Program-made: the position numbers and the translations under genes | Notes under the pieces: model-generated | The model's input: only the letters and a program-made list of their open reading frames with translations | Databases searched by the model: none | Told to the model about the DNA's origin: nothing | Origin: Galeruca laticollis | Lineage: Eukaryota > Arthropoda > Insecta > Coleoptera > Chrysomelidae | Length of the DNA stretch: 64,000 bases | Reading direction: 5' to 3' | Assembly: GCA_963921935.1 (NCBI GenBank) | Contig: OY998179.1 | Span: 20,085,114 to 20,149,113, forward strand | Shown: positions 20,905-32,743 of the stretch, one piece after another | How the letters are laid out: each line of letters starts with the position of its first letter | Numbering within the stretch: position 1 is the stretch's first letter

Positions 20905-21050
20905 CATTTAAGGGTTTTTCCTGGAGGGGTACCTAACTTTTTCCTGAAGGGATACCTTCTTTTTTGGAATACTCAAGTTTTCCTGGAGGGATACCTTCTT
21001 TTCTCTTGGATACTTACCTTTTTCTGAAGGAGTACTTTTCTGGGGTACTT
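20905..21050 (-). repeat. Degenerate minisatellite with coding-like repeat on minus strand
   Basis: Imperfect repeats of TTTTTCCTGGAGGGGTACCT and variants occur about five times. On the minus strand the repeats read in one short ORF (20908-21129) as KVSLQE-type units alternating with YP. Probably a simple-sequence expansion; protein function is not claimed. Confidence 0.5.
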
Positions 21051-21639
21051 TACCATTTGGTTCCGCCTGGACCGGGGTGAAGAGGCGATCACCGTTCTTC
21101 CGGATGAGAAGATGATGAGGGGATAACATGATGTGGATTTAATTGTATATATATATTTTTTTCTTTTATGTAACATATTTTCTAAAACTTATCGTGTTGA
21201 ATCACATCCAACCTGAGTTACAGTAGATCGCCTTGGTACCGAAGCTATCCCCTGAATTAAGGTCTGTATTATTATTATTATTTTTTTTGCGTTGATGATG
21301 TATGTTATATCATAGCTAAGTGTAAGCACATGTATAACTGATAACTGGTGTTTTATATAGCCCAGTTATATTTCATTTTGCGTTTATTTATTAGTTCATA
21401 TATTTCGTTTTTTTTAGTTCGCATGTTTTATTGACAACTCTGAGCTCTGTGTAGCCTAGTTATTTTTCAACTGGATATAGTCCAGTCATTTTTTATCTTC
21501 TTTGAATATTTGAAAATTGACAAAAAAATTTGAGTATCAGTTTTTTAAAAAAACTTTGTTAGTTAATAAACACGTTGGTAATTTTAGATACCTGTTTCTT
21601 TTTTTTTCTTTACTATCCATTTGCTAGGTTTAGGATAGG
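21051..21639. other. Non-coding AT-rich
   Basis: Nothing recognised. Confidence 0.3.
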
Positions 21640-21917
21640 ACGAACATTTTGGCCGAGCAGAAACCTGGTTGGCGTCCATTTTATTTTTAAAACATCCCGG
21701 ATAACCGAAATAATTCACTCCCACTCACCGACTAAGTGAGCTGAAGGCCCGAAAGGTTGTCACCGGGGACAGCTGGACTTACCTGTCGACCATAGGGTCC
21801 ATACTAGCGAAGCTAGTTCCCAATTTGGGTGGTTACAAATCAACTCTCCGAATATGTTCCCATAAAGGCAAAATCCTGTCCATGGGGCAGTGTATGGTGT
21901 GTAATAATAATAATAAT
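21640..21917 (+). repeat. GC-richer block ending in (AAT)n, possible LINE 3' region
   Basis: The block is noticeably richer in G and C than its surroundings and ends TGTGTAATAATAATAATAAT. This is the arrangement seen after both R2/R4-type LINE ends. No zinc knuckle or endonuclease motif could be read in it, so it may be only an untranslated end. Confidence 0.3.
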
Positions 21918-22105
21918 GTTTATTATTATGTGTAATGTAGTGACAATATATAATGTAATTATTAGTCTTACAATGGAAATTAGAAAAATTAATTTATATT
22001 AAAATACATAAGTTTACATTAAAATACATAAATTTAACAGCAGATCAATTTTTAAAATTTAACACAATTTAAAATTAAAAAGTTACATCACAAAAGAGTG
22101 AAAAC

Positions 22106-22257
22106 TTACGACACAATCAAATTACGTACTTCTGTTCTACTGAGGGATAGCAAGAATATTTTAACACTTTTTTTAAATTTGTCAATTTGTTTTATCTGTA
22201 TTGTTTCTAATGGCAAGAAATTGTATAATCTGTTAGAGAGAAATTTTTTAGCTCTAC
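22106..22257 (-). pseudogene. LINE reverse transcriptase C-terminal tail
   Basis: The minus-strand translation gives FLSNRLYNFLPLETIQIKQ then FKKSVKIFLLSLSRTEVRN and a TAA at 22106. A segment of the form LYN-LPLE...FKK-K-FL is typical of the last residues of insect CR1/Jockey-group RT proteins. It is followed, in the minus direction, by an untranslated end and (ATT)n at 21917-21903. Only this tail is recognisable. Confidence 0.5.
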
Positions 22258-22765
22258 TAAAAATCCAATGAAATCAGTTAAATTGAGGTCATTTGATTGA
22301 ACACAACCAATCAGAACAACATTATACTGAAAACAGATCCCATGGACTGTTTTTACTCTATCACTGGATACAATTTGATTATTTATTCCGATTTTGGAGT
22401 TTTAAATATTTAATATTTCAAAATGTCCCGATTTGGTCATAATACTGACGAGAATATTAATGAAATTATAGAAGCTCTGTACTTCTTTTCTATAATTAGC
22501 ACAAAATTTTCTATCCGAATAACCCTCGAACATTGATAAATGCTCAAAAATTTTATAACAACTTTCTGAAGCTTGTTGTTTATAGGCAACAGACCTCCGC
22601 CTGCGGCGTCGGTCTGTTTCCAAGCAACAAGCTTTCGAAATCTGTTATAAAATTTTTTCGAACAATTATCAATGTCCTTGGGTTATTACTACTGATAATC
22701 ATACCCCCTTTGTCCAATTGTTTTATTAGAAATGCCTGTGGATATGGTGTACACACTAGATGCAA

Positions 22766-23021
22766 ATTGAGTGAATGAAAACGACGAATACTCAGTGTGT
22801 ATTAGTTTATTACTTTCAGGCTAAGCGCTTTCGGCTGTTAAGCCATTATCAAAGCCGTCCTATGAAAAATTACAAAGCTTGTGAAATTTTGAAACAACAA
22901 TTTAAAAAAGGTTGAACTTACGTCATTTAAAAAAGTAGTTGTCAAAGCCATCAAGTTGATTAAAAACAATACTCAAGATAGAATCATCGTTATGATTGAG
23001 TCATTGGAATAAAAACATTAA
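22766..23021 (+). repeat. Left arm of foldback element
   Basis: Inverted match to 24312-24566, differing by a few bases (for example one or two bases in A-runs near 22900). A short frame in the right arm (minus strand, starting RPMKNYKACEILKKQFKK and ending IVMIESLE) is broken in this arm. Confidence 0.85.
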
Positions 23022-23123
23022 AGAGTCTTTCCTATCTTCTATTAATTCTTTACCTCTATTTCTTCTTTCTTCTATTTTAAGTTTGCTCAACCTTATTCAC
23101 TTCTCACATTTTTAGACACCAGG

Positions 23124-23683
23124 CTATGTATGGGTCATAGTTTGGTTAAGCACATAAGCTACGTAATAACTTGAGCAAATCATCCTCCTTTTCACTTTCC
23201 CTTATTTTCTTATTATTTTGCGCATGCCTGGTTCTTGACGGTCTTAGTATGGATCTAGGTTTGTCACAGCCATGGCATGGCTGCTATCCTTTCTTCTCTT
23301 TATAAACTTTGTTTCTTCTCTTCTATGCATGCCTAGTATGGATCTAGGTTTGTTATAACTACACGCCTTCTCTGTCTTCTCCTTACACCCCACCCCGTTT
23401 CTTCCTGTACATGCCTAGTATGGATCTAGGTTTGTCATACTTACCAAAATTTCTTAACCTCATTGTTCCCGTTTAACCTAGCTATGTATGGGTCATAGTT
23501 GGGTTCATCAACTTCTTTATCTTGCAGCTCTTATCACATTCTGTCCTACCCCTTCCACTCTTCACATACTCCTATGATTTCTTCTCTTCTTGTACATGCC
23601 TAGTATGGGTCTAGGTTTGTAACAACTGACTTAAATTCATAATCACATTGTGTTCTTGACGTCGGGCTATGTATGGGACATAG
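23124..23683 (+). other. Array of seven stem-loops with constant loop and covarying stems
   Basis: The 17-base hairpins are at 23124, 23243, 23332, 23414, 23482, 23599 and 23667. The loop is TATGGAT or TATGGGT (TATGGGA in the last). Stems are CCTAG/CTAGG or CTATG/CATAG, with one G-U-type variant CTTAG/CTAGG. Each is followed by TTTG. Between them the sequence is pyrimidine-rich and not conserved. Confidence 0.7.
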
Positions 23684-24311
23684 TTTGGTCCATTAGGTCA
23701 CAATCACTATGCCATTACATCTAATTCATATGTGAGACCGTCGGTTGTTGGGTTCACCTTGCCAGCGTATTTCTTCCACCTTAGTCAATAGATTATATAA
23801 GCTCCTCCATGGATGCATTTACAACTAAATATTTGATTTATGTTATCTAGCATTTCGCACGTTTAGGTTACTACGCTTGTTCCTGACTGGCTGGGGAATG
23901 GATCCAACCTCTTAATTCAGTTTCAGTATGCAGCTGAGGGATGAGGGGGATTTTGCTATTCATCTAAATTGGATGAATGTTGGGAATTGAATTTGAAAAG
24001 AGTTTTTCAATTTTTTTGCTTTATTCACATCTTTAACTTCATTTTCAAATTTAAAAATAAATGTAATATTCGGGGTTCCCTACAATTTTCAGTTCACTAT
24101 AGGAATTTTTTCATCTTTTCAATCATGCTTTTGATTCAGTGTTCGTCGGGTAAATATGTTGTATTGTCATGCACTTGTTTTTACGGCGCGCTGGCTTATT
24201 AGCCACCGTAATTCTAATGTCAAACTTGTCATCTGTTTTAATTCAGTTTTTTAATTTTGAGGGAATTTACATCATGTGAATTATAATTTTACACCCTTAC
24301 AATAGGGTATT

Positions 24312-24566
24312 TTAATGTTTTTATTCCAATGACTCAATCATAACGATGATTCTATCTTGAGTATTGTTTTTAATCAACTTGATGGCTTTGACAACTACTT
24401 TTTTAAATGACGTAAGTTCAACCTTTTTAAATTGTTTTTTCAAAATTTCACAAGCTTTGTAATTTTTCATAGGACGGCTTTGATAATGGCTTAACAGCCG
24501 AAAGCGCTTAGCCTGAAAGTAATAAACTAATACACACTGAGTATTCGTCGTTTTCATTCACTCAAT
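24312..24566 (-). repeat. Right arm of foldback element
   Basis: Reverse complement of 22766-23021. Confidence 0.85.
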
Positions 24567-24849
24567 TGTTTTATTGGCTTGAGTAGTCTTTAACAATAGA
24601 TTGCATTTTTGTCCTGTGTTATAGTTGTGATCTAGATGTTTATTTTTTGTTCCGTATTTATATACTACTGACTTGTAAAAATATATCTGTCTGACATCTA
24701 GCTCGTTAAATTCGCGATATAAAATATCGGTTGGGTACAGTCAGGGTCTATATAGAATTACGCTTCTGTAAATTTTCAAGCTTCCTCAAATAAGTGTCTG
24801 CAAGCCTTCCCCCCCCACCTATAATTCCATATGACAGGCGGGATTCCAC

Positions 24850-25775
24850 TTCTTCTTTATGTGCCGTCTCTTTTAAGAAGGTTGGCTATCATCATGGCGA
24901 TTTTTATCTTTGAAGCTGCGAATCTGAACAAATCAACAGAGCTACTGTTGTACCACTGCCTTAGGTTGTTCAAACAGGAGATGCGTCTTCTTCCTATACT
25001 TCTTTTACCCTGTATTTTTCCTTGTGTAATAGTTTGCAACAATGTATACCTCTCCCCTCTCATCACGTGGCCCAGATAATGCAATTTTCTGATTTTGATT
25101 GTGTTGATTATTTCTTTCTCCTTTCACATTCTTCTCAATACCTCCTTGTTCGTTGTTCTGCTCACCCAGCTTATTCTGAGGATTCTTCGATATGCCCACA
25201 TCTCGAATGCTTCCAGCCGGTCAGTGTCGCATTTCTTAAGCGTCCAGGCTTCCATTCCATATAATAGTACTGGAAATATGTAGCATTTGAGCATTCTGAT
25301 TTTAAGATGTAGACTAAGATCTGTTCTGGTTAATGCATTCCTCATTTTATTAAACACTGTTTTAGCCTTTCCGATTCTTGATCTTATTTCTTGTGAGTAA
25401 TCATTATTGTCATTTACAGTTGTTCCCAAGTACTTGTATTTGCGGCTCCCCTTTGATCCATAATGTTTCTCGCTGTTGTTGGTGTTTTGTGATTGTCATG
25501 AATTTAGTCTTTTTGGTGTTAAGTGTGAGCCCCCTTTCTTCGCTGATCCGTACTACTAGGTCTATTAGCCTTTGCAGTTCTTCCAGGGTTTCTGCTATTA
25601 GTACTGTGTCATCCGCGTATCTGATGTTGTTTATAACCTTCCCATTAACTTTCACTCCCGTTGTTTTTTGATTTTCCAGTTCTTCTTGTACTATATCTTC
25701 TGAATACTAATTGAAGAGTAATGGTGAAAGCACGCATCCCTGTCTTGGGATTCCACTAATGCAGAGTAAACGATT
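24850..25775 (-). pseudogene. Non-LTR retrotransposon RT, C-terminal half
   Basis: Minus-strand reading gives GIPRQGCVLSPLLFN near 25750, NNIRYADDTVLIAETLEELQ near 25630 (catalytic YADD), GLTLNTKKTKFM, then after a shift RSRIGKAKTVFNKMRNAL, VLLYGMEAWTLKK and FEMWAYRRILRISW, then after another shift YLGHVMRGERYTLLQ and KRSIGRRRISCL, ending near 24857. This is the usual order of RT palm, thumb and C-terminal region in insect elements annotated as endonuclease-reverse transcriptase. At least two frameshifts and a stop occur. The N-terminal part is replaced near 25775 by a different LINE. Confidence 0.8.
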
Positions 25776-26311
25776 TTTAATTGTTGTTGCAACATTGTCG
25801 ATGTGTTTATTCCACCTTAGATTGTTATTCCCAAATATTTGATAGAGTCTTTTGAGTGTATCGTAATCTTTTCCTGATTATTTATTATTTGCAAGGAATC
25901 ATAGGAAGGAAGAGTATCTGAGTAACAGCTGAAGGTGATAAAATATGTTTTCTTATAATTCATAGTCAAATATCTTTGATTAAAACAGTCTATTATCTCA
26001 TTCATGTCTCCTTCTGCTTTTTCTTTTAATTCATTCCAATCGCGGCCTGTATACAAGATAACTGTGTCATCTGCAAAACTGGATATAATCCCCGTACTTG
26101 TACGATTAAGAATTGCGTTCATGTACATTATAAACAAAATCGGTCCCAGTACTGTTCCTTGAGGTACTCCATATGCGATTTTATTTTCAGAACTAATAAT
26201 ATCATTTATTGAAACATACTGTTTCCTATTTTCCAAATAGCTATTCATTAATTTACACGAAGTGCCTCTGAAGCCTATGTTCTCTAAGACCCTCATAATG
26301 CAGATGTACAT
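25776..26311 (-). pseudogene. Jockey/CR1-group LINE reverse transcriptase fragment
   Basis: A 164-codon open frame on the minus strand contains VLENIGFRGTSCKLMNSYLE, GVPQGTVLGPILFIMYMNAI and SSFADDTVILYTGRDWNEL (FADD catalytic motif), then IKYLGITI. After a one-base shift the next codons read LRWNKHIDNV, the usual continuation in this group. It then runs straight into the other LINE near 25775. Both ends are truncated. Confidence 0.8.
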
Positions 26312-27216
26312 TTTATTTTGTGAGTAGTTTCAAGTTCAACTTGTTCAGCGTCAAGCATTGCAAGAAGCACCTCCAGCTACTTTGTACAAATTAAATATCA
26401 ATTCTATATGTAGGATCCGCCATCAATGCTAGCAATAACTTGTTGTGTCTAACTTGTTCTTGTATAACGTACACAAGTCCTATAATAATGAACAGAATTC
26501 TAACAAAGTATAACTAACGTTAAGCATGATTCAATCGCATTCTAAGCGTAATTTAGTGTCGAATAACAAGCAATCCTGACTTTAATTTCCGTTTAGTTTG
26601 TGAAGTTTTAATTGAAAACACCCAAATATATATAACCTTGGTGCAATAGAAATAGCACTCCTAAGCAGATTTCATTAAACTCACAGTAACTACTCAAACT
26701 CCATTTCAAAGCGATAATTTTATTTCACATAAGTTGCCTGAATTGGCACTAGGAAACGAAAAACTTTCAATGTGGAATCAAAGCAAGGGGTAAAATTAAA
26801 TGTTATCCTCATTTGAAAAGGAAAGTTGAGTATTTCATGCTTTGACGTAAAACGTGGCGCTTCTAGCTCAATTATAAAAGGTAGAAATTAAAGACACCGA
26901 ATTCTTATAAATTCGTAATAGTTGATCTGATACATAAAATTGGTTACGTTGTACAGAATTTCCAATAAAGATTTTTTCTACTTCCGTTACTAAAACCGCA
27001 TTTAAAAAACGGAATTGACATGCGCAAAACGACTCTTTAAACATTAGTGCGAAAAGTCACATCTTGTTTATCTTTTGTTTTTTAAACGTCACATAAAGTG
27101 TATATTTTGTGAGTTCAGTTTCATGTTTCGTGATAATTTTGTTTTTCTGTGACATTTAATTTGCCATCGTCCGTCATGTTATGAATATAATTAAAATATA
27201 ATATAATTTTTTCATA
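26312..27216. other. Non-coding AT-rich
   Basis: No gene recognised. Confidence 0.35.
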
Positions 27217-27325
27217 TTCGTGTTTTTAAATGAAACTCACGGTCTCTAGTTAATTCCACAATATAATAAAAGTTATTGAAAATTCTAAGAAATTGATAAT
27301 TGTTTCGATAAATCAATATCATCCA
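27217..27325. repeat. Family B repeat copy
   Basis: Near-identical to 15338-15440, including the tail GTTTCGATAAATCAATATCA; related to the MITE at 8726-8832. Confidence 0.75.
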
Positions 27326-27800
27326 CGAAGTAAGGGTCGAGACAGTTAATTTCATAATTTTTTCATCCTGCGAGCGAAGGAAAAATATAGTAAGCACCAC
27401 GTGTTGAAAACGTCTCACTCGTTTCCCCAAACTCGTGACTAAAGTAACATTTTTGACACTTGGTACTTAATATACTATTCTATTTTCATTTCTATCAACC
27501 TAAAATCACGGTGATTCGGTGGGAAGAAATGATCAGATATCAAAAATTTATGTTTTATTAGTATTTGATTGATAAATTTTTATCCATGTTAATGCTATTT
27601 TTACGATTTTGTCATAAGCAATCACTAGTTTAAGCGAATACGTGTTTTTGAACAGTTATATCCTCCATGTGCATTAAAATGCATGACGCTACTTCCTGTG
27701 TACCTTTTGAAGCTGCATCTTGATACCATACATACATCATGATATTTTCATTACGAAAGTTATGGAAACCCAATTTATTTATACGTACATATTTAGTTTC
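27326..27800. other. Non-coding
   Basis: Nothing recognised. Confidence 0.3.
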
Positions 27801-27804
27801 TATT

Positions 27805-27824
27805 ACGATACGATACGATACGAT
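27805..27824 (-). repeat. (ATCGT)n tail of the minus-strand LINE
   Basis: Four copies of ACGAT directly outside TTTATTGAC. On the minus strand this reads AATAAATCGTATCGTATCGT, so the LINE at 27993-30459 ends in a pentanucleotide repeat rather than poly(A). Confidence 0.75.
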
Positions 27825-27992
27825 TTATTGACCAGTTTTAAATACAAAAGCATTTGTGTAGTCCTAATATTAAATTACTAAGTAGTTATCAAAATTCCTA
27901 AATCAGATAATAGAATAGAAATAAAGTTAAACCAATATTTTCATAAAATTAGATTTCTGAAGTAACATATATGTGAGAATGAATTAGTAAGA

Positions 27993-30459
27993 CTAATAAT
28001 TGAACGACATGTAGTCCCGAACTGCGTAAAAACAATTTTGTAGTAAAAATTGTTTTGAAAATCTATAGAACTGATTCTGGCTCATATTTTTCACATTCTT
28101 ATCAGCATGCAAATCTAGAAACTTATTATACAATCTAACATCTAGTTTGTTGTATTGTGTTTGATGCAGCCTAGAAAAAGGCACAATGAGTCGCTCTGCA
28201 CCTCTGGTGGTATAACAGTGAACACCAGAATGAGTTGCCATATGTAGTACACCCCTATGAATACACAGAAGTGTCTCAAACATGTACATGCAAGGCAATG
28301 GCAGGATCCCATATTCCGCGAAAAGTCCACTGCAATGTACTCGACTTTTTGCATTATGAATAATGCGCAAAGCAGTCTTCTGAAGAGTAAAGACTCTTTG
28401 TACTCTGCTAGAGTTACCCCATAGAGAGATACCATAAGCCAGATGACTGTGGATCAACGCAAAGTAAATCGTACGCATAACAAGATTACTACCAATAGAT
28501 GAGCGTAATTGTCTCATTGCAAAAATCTGTGATGAAATCTTTGAGCATAGTGAGTCTATGTGGTCCCCCCAATTGATACCAGGATCTAATGTGATACCCA
28601 ACAATTTCACAGATTCCCCTTTGGTACCTCGTTTCACAGAGCTAAATGTTATTTTTTTAGTTTTCCCATCGTTTAATTTCAAATTGTTTGAATCAAACCA
28701 AGATTTAGCTAACTTTAGATTCTCGATGCTGACATTTTCCTCTCCTTTCGTTAAGAATGTAGCATCGTCTGCAAATAAAACCGATCGACACTCAAGAGAC
28801 GCCGGTAGATCGTTTATGTATAGTAAAAATAATAATGGTCCTAACACTGAACCCTGCGGGACTCCATCGTTTACCGACATCCGACTAGATTCACAGCCAT
28901 TGTAGCTTACGTATTGCTGACGATTTTCCAAATAAGATTTAAACAATTTCAACTCTCGACCACGGAATCCGTAATGTTCCATCTTTCGCAATAAAATGTC
29001 CGAGCTCACACAGTCGAAGGCCTTAGTTAGGTCACACATAATGGCGTACGTGTTTTTACCCGCATCCAGACCCTCAACTATGCTCTCAATCACATTCAAG
29101 ATTGCCAGAATGGTTGACTTATGTTTCTGAAACCCAAATTGACATTCAGATATTAAGTTCTTATGTTCTAAATAGGAGCTTAGTTTATTTTTTATCAGTA
29201 TTTCAAATATTTTGGAGATTATAGGTATAATAGCTATAGGCCTATAGTTGTTAACGAGATCGATGTCGCCACTTTTGAATACCGGAATAATTTTTGATAT
29301 TTTCAGTACGTGGGGCCAGTTCCCCTCATTTATACATTTGTTGTATAAGGTTGTCAATGGTCCAACTAGCGAAGTCAAAGTAACTTTAATCATCTTTGCG
29401 TTTAAATTATAAAAATCCAGACTTGGCTTACATTTTAGAGATAATACAGCCTCGTGAACATCAGTCTCCAAAATTGACGACATGAAAAAGGATGATGATG
29501 GTCTAGGTAGGGCATTCAAAAAATGGGTCAGTTTGGGGACTGTCAATACTTTTCAGAATAGTTTCCAATATGCCTGCGAAAAATTTGTTAAATTCACTAG
29601 ATTCTAATGTGTGCGACACTCTGTTCTGATGTTTAGTGTTTCTTTCCTGATTTACAATACTCCAGATAGCTTTACTCTTGTTATCTGACTCATTAATGTT
29701 TTTTTCATATGCATTCTTTTTCGCAATTTTAAGCGATTTACGGTAGTCTTTCCGCAATTGACAGTATTTATACCAATCTAAGAGTGATTTTTCAGACCTA
29801 AATTTCTCTCTCAAATGGTAGACTTCATTACGCATTGCCTTAAGTTCGCTTGTAAACCAGTTTAAAGCTGTCTTTCTATGAGCAATTGATTTCAAAGGAA
29901 AACATGTATCAGCACATGTAGACAGTATATCGGTAATGAGATTTGCATACTGATCCGAGTTTAGTCGTCCAGAATCAGGCCATTGAACTTCCTGAATTTG
30001 GTTTACAAAACTAATTAAATTATTATTATTTACAATTCTTCTCATACACTTCCTAACGGATGTATTATTACAATGATCAATTCTAAAAAACAAATAATTA
30101 CCACTATGATCCGACACTAATGGTTCATACACCCCTGTATGGAGTTTATCATCATCTAAGTTTGTGACTATATTATCAATACATGAGCTAGTTGTGTTAG
30201 TTATTCTAGTCGGCATATGAACCAAGTGCCTTAGACCATACGCACAAAAAATATTTATCAAAATCTTTGAGTACTCACTATCATCATTCAAGTCTAGATT
30301 AAAATCCCCCATGATAATAATAGATTTGTACTTTGTGTATAACTTATTAATAACACTCTGTAGCTGATCCACAAATATTTCTAATTTGCCTTTACTGGAT
30401 GATCTGTATATGGCTAACAAAACACAATTTCTTTGTTTTATTTCAGCAGCACAGACCCA
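27993..30459 (-). pseudogene. CR1/Jockey-group LINE: endonuclease and reverse transcriptase
   Basis: Two overlapping minus-strand frames, joined by a frameshift near 29503-29546, encode the C-terminal half of an AP-like endonuclease and a full reverse transcriptase. The endonuclease part shows IIMGDFNLDLN, SCIDNIVTNL and LVSDHSGNY. The RT shows YRPIAIIPIISKIFE, FGFQKHKSTILAI, IMCDLTKAFDCV, GVPQGSVLGPLLFLLYINDL, VLFADDATFL (FADD) and VKLLGITLD. The 517-codon RT frame has no stop until its end at 27993. Translation continues upstream to about 30459 (WVCAAEIKQRNCVLLAIYRS). There the piggyBac element at 30464 begins, so the 5' end was cut off by that insertion or already missing. Confidence 0.9.
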
Positions 30460-30587
30460 TTAACCCATTAACGCCCGGAACTATTTTTTTTTTAATTCTA
30501 CCTGGCTTATATTAGTTGAGATTAGTGTATGAACGATAAAAAAATAATTAAAAAAAAGAAAATTGTTTGAAAAGAAAAATATTACCT

Positions 30588-30603
30588 GATACCATATGGT
30601 ATC
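30588..30603. repeat. Subterminal palindrome, left
   Basis: GATACCATATGGTATC, a perfect 16-base palindrome followed by ACTGGGCGGTTAA, which resembles the right terminus. It may mark a small nested copy of the element end. Confidence 0.7.
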
Positions 30604-30783
30604 ACTGGGCGGTTAAGGTACAATGAATTAACCCAAGAAACACATCTTTATTAGTTTGCAACTAGTTATATTGTATAATATCTTTAAAAATAATGTAGAC
30701 ACATGTATACCGGGTGGCCCATCACATTCGCCTCGGTATTTCTACACGAAATGAAAAGAATTGGGGGAAAATATTTAGCACAG

Positions 30784-32743
30784 TTATAACGAGAAAAACC
30801 TACTAACCCTCTCAGTGCTCGTTATAGGTATGCGGGTTGTCTCACGTGGTACAACCCGTGCTCGCCAGTCGACTAGCTTCGAGTCGAAGAAGGGGTGGAT
30901 TCTTCAAAAAATTATTAATAAGTTTACAAAAGGGCGCCAGAGAAGTTTTGGCAAGCACCCAAGACTTCCTAAGTTAGCCCACAACTCACTACAACACTGA
31001 ATATTTAATTAGTCTTTGTGGACCAAAGGTCTCTTTTCAAAATATTTATTACAATGTCACTACCAAAAATGTTACAAATAACGTGTGAGCTCAGCTGAAG
31101 GCTGTAATCTCAGAACGTAGATGGGCCGAAGTCCGAAAACTACATAAATCCAAAAATTTCTAACTAATTTATCAGTTACAACTCAAGTAAATAACTGACA
31201 AGCAGATTCTATAAACTCTGAGCAGAGCTGAAGCCTTCAAACTCAGGGTGCAGAAGAGCTGAGGGCCCCAAACTACACCGATGTCTCAATTCTAAAATTC
31301 TAGAGAATCGACCAAATTGTTCATGTACAATACCTCAAAAATACAACGATAACATATATATCAAAATCAACAATGTATAGTTACAAGGGTTCACCCTTCC
31401 GCAAATTATACCAATATCAATATAAATTGTTGCATAAACCTAAAATTTAAATAGCAATCGCGTTTAGCGTTGCTAGCGAAAATACAATTCAAAATTATGA
31501 ACGGTGCAAGTTATATTCACAAAATTGTCAGAAATAGGCAAAAAAAACCACTAAATAACGCAATACCAGGTACGTACCGTAGTGTCTTAGCGTGTTTTTA
31601 AACTATGAGCAAAGATTTCAAATTTTTAAATACAAAGTACCAGTGTAAGCAAGATTATAATAATTGCCGCAAAAAGAAATAAAACTTTAAATGAAAAATA
31701 GTAATATGTGACGCATAAAGGTGAATTTACTAATGAAAATGAAGAATAAAAAGGAAAACTATTCACTTATCCTTTTCCGGAACCAGAACAGGAACTGATG
31801 TTGCTCCAGACTATTCCAGTCCTCCTGGAATCTGGTCTCACTGACCCTTCAAATTCCAATCAGTGAGTTTTGACATCCACTTACAAAAAAAAACCCCCTA
31901 AAATAGAGAAACGAATTAGCCTTTACATAGGGTTTACATTTTACCCCGGTCAAATTTTCGACGTACCCCCGTAATATCCCATCATACTGACTATATTAAC
32001 AATACCCGAAATTCGCAAATAATCATACCTCATGACTTTTAACTGTATAAAAGCCACCTACACTGAGAATAAAAACTATCTGACTGGTTTTTTTCCGCTT
32101 AGCAAAAAAATACACGATACCAATAAAAACCCATAATATAAAAACTACGTCGTTGGACACATCCCTGAATATTTATACAACCCCCGTGATATATTCTTAT
32201 TTCAACAAAATATAAAGCAATGAAGAATATGAATTAATAAGAATTTATGAAATAGAACGAAACTATCTCGCGAAATCCAGATTACATACTCCAATAAATT
32301 ACGAATCTAAGCAAAATTTCTACGTTAAAATACCTATAAAACTGTTAATTCCGAGAAAGTATTTTCAACCATTTACCTTGTTAATGAATCCTTCTAGCTA
32401 ACGCCGTCTACGGAAAATTTACCACCAGTATACAATTCCTGTAAATCCTTAAGGAACCCACAGTCATCGACCGTTTTTTGTTCAGTAACTTATCGGGTCA
32501 AAGCTACCAGCTGTTGGTTCCAGCCGTATTTTTCTTTCCCTACGACGAAATTGTCGGTTTTTCCTATCGAATTCTAATGGCTCCCAGAGCACATGCAAAA
32601 ATTTTTAAAGTTAGTAATGTGTGTGTACACTTCGACGGCAAATGGAGGACTAACCACTTCTCGCATACCGTGCTTTGGATTCTATCCCTCGACAAGCTTG
32701 CCAATCGTAAAATTTACGACAGCTCGGCGAATTTTTCGCGTTA
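30784..32743. mobile_element. 2 kb insertion in the left arm, CACAG target duplication
   Basis: The left arm of the surrounding element matches the right arm up to 30783 and again from 32744. The intruding segment is flanked by CACAG on both sides (30779-30783, 32744-32748). A 5-base duplication fits an LTR element or solo LTR, among others. No ORF with a known motif was seen. An imperfect duplicated block (GAGCTCAGCTGAAGGCTG / GAGCAGAGCTGAAGCCTT) lies near 31087 and 31213. Confidence 0.65.

Larger units (their letters stand above)
22766..24566. mobile_element. Foldback element with 255 bp arms and an internal stem-loop array
   Basis: Bases 22766-23021 and 24312-24566 are nearly identical inverted repeats. 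The 1.3 kb between them holds seven stem-loops (23124-23683) and no recognised gene. The arms contain GGCTTAACAGCC followed by GAAAGCGCTTAGCC. I did not find a target duplication. Confidence 0.75.

Noticed and set aside
23124..23683. CRISPR-like array
   Set aside because: Repeats are irregularly spaced, only 17 bases long and have unrelated pyrimidine-rich linkers in a eukaryotic context; the stem-loop interpretation fits better.
24470..24520. Hammerhead-like ribozyme in the foldback arms (GATAATGGC ... GCCGAAAGC)
   Set aside because: The invariant CUGAUGA reads TTGATAA, and I cannot place the cleavage triplet and a closing stem, so the match is too weak to call.
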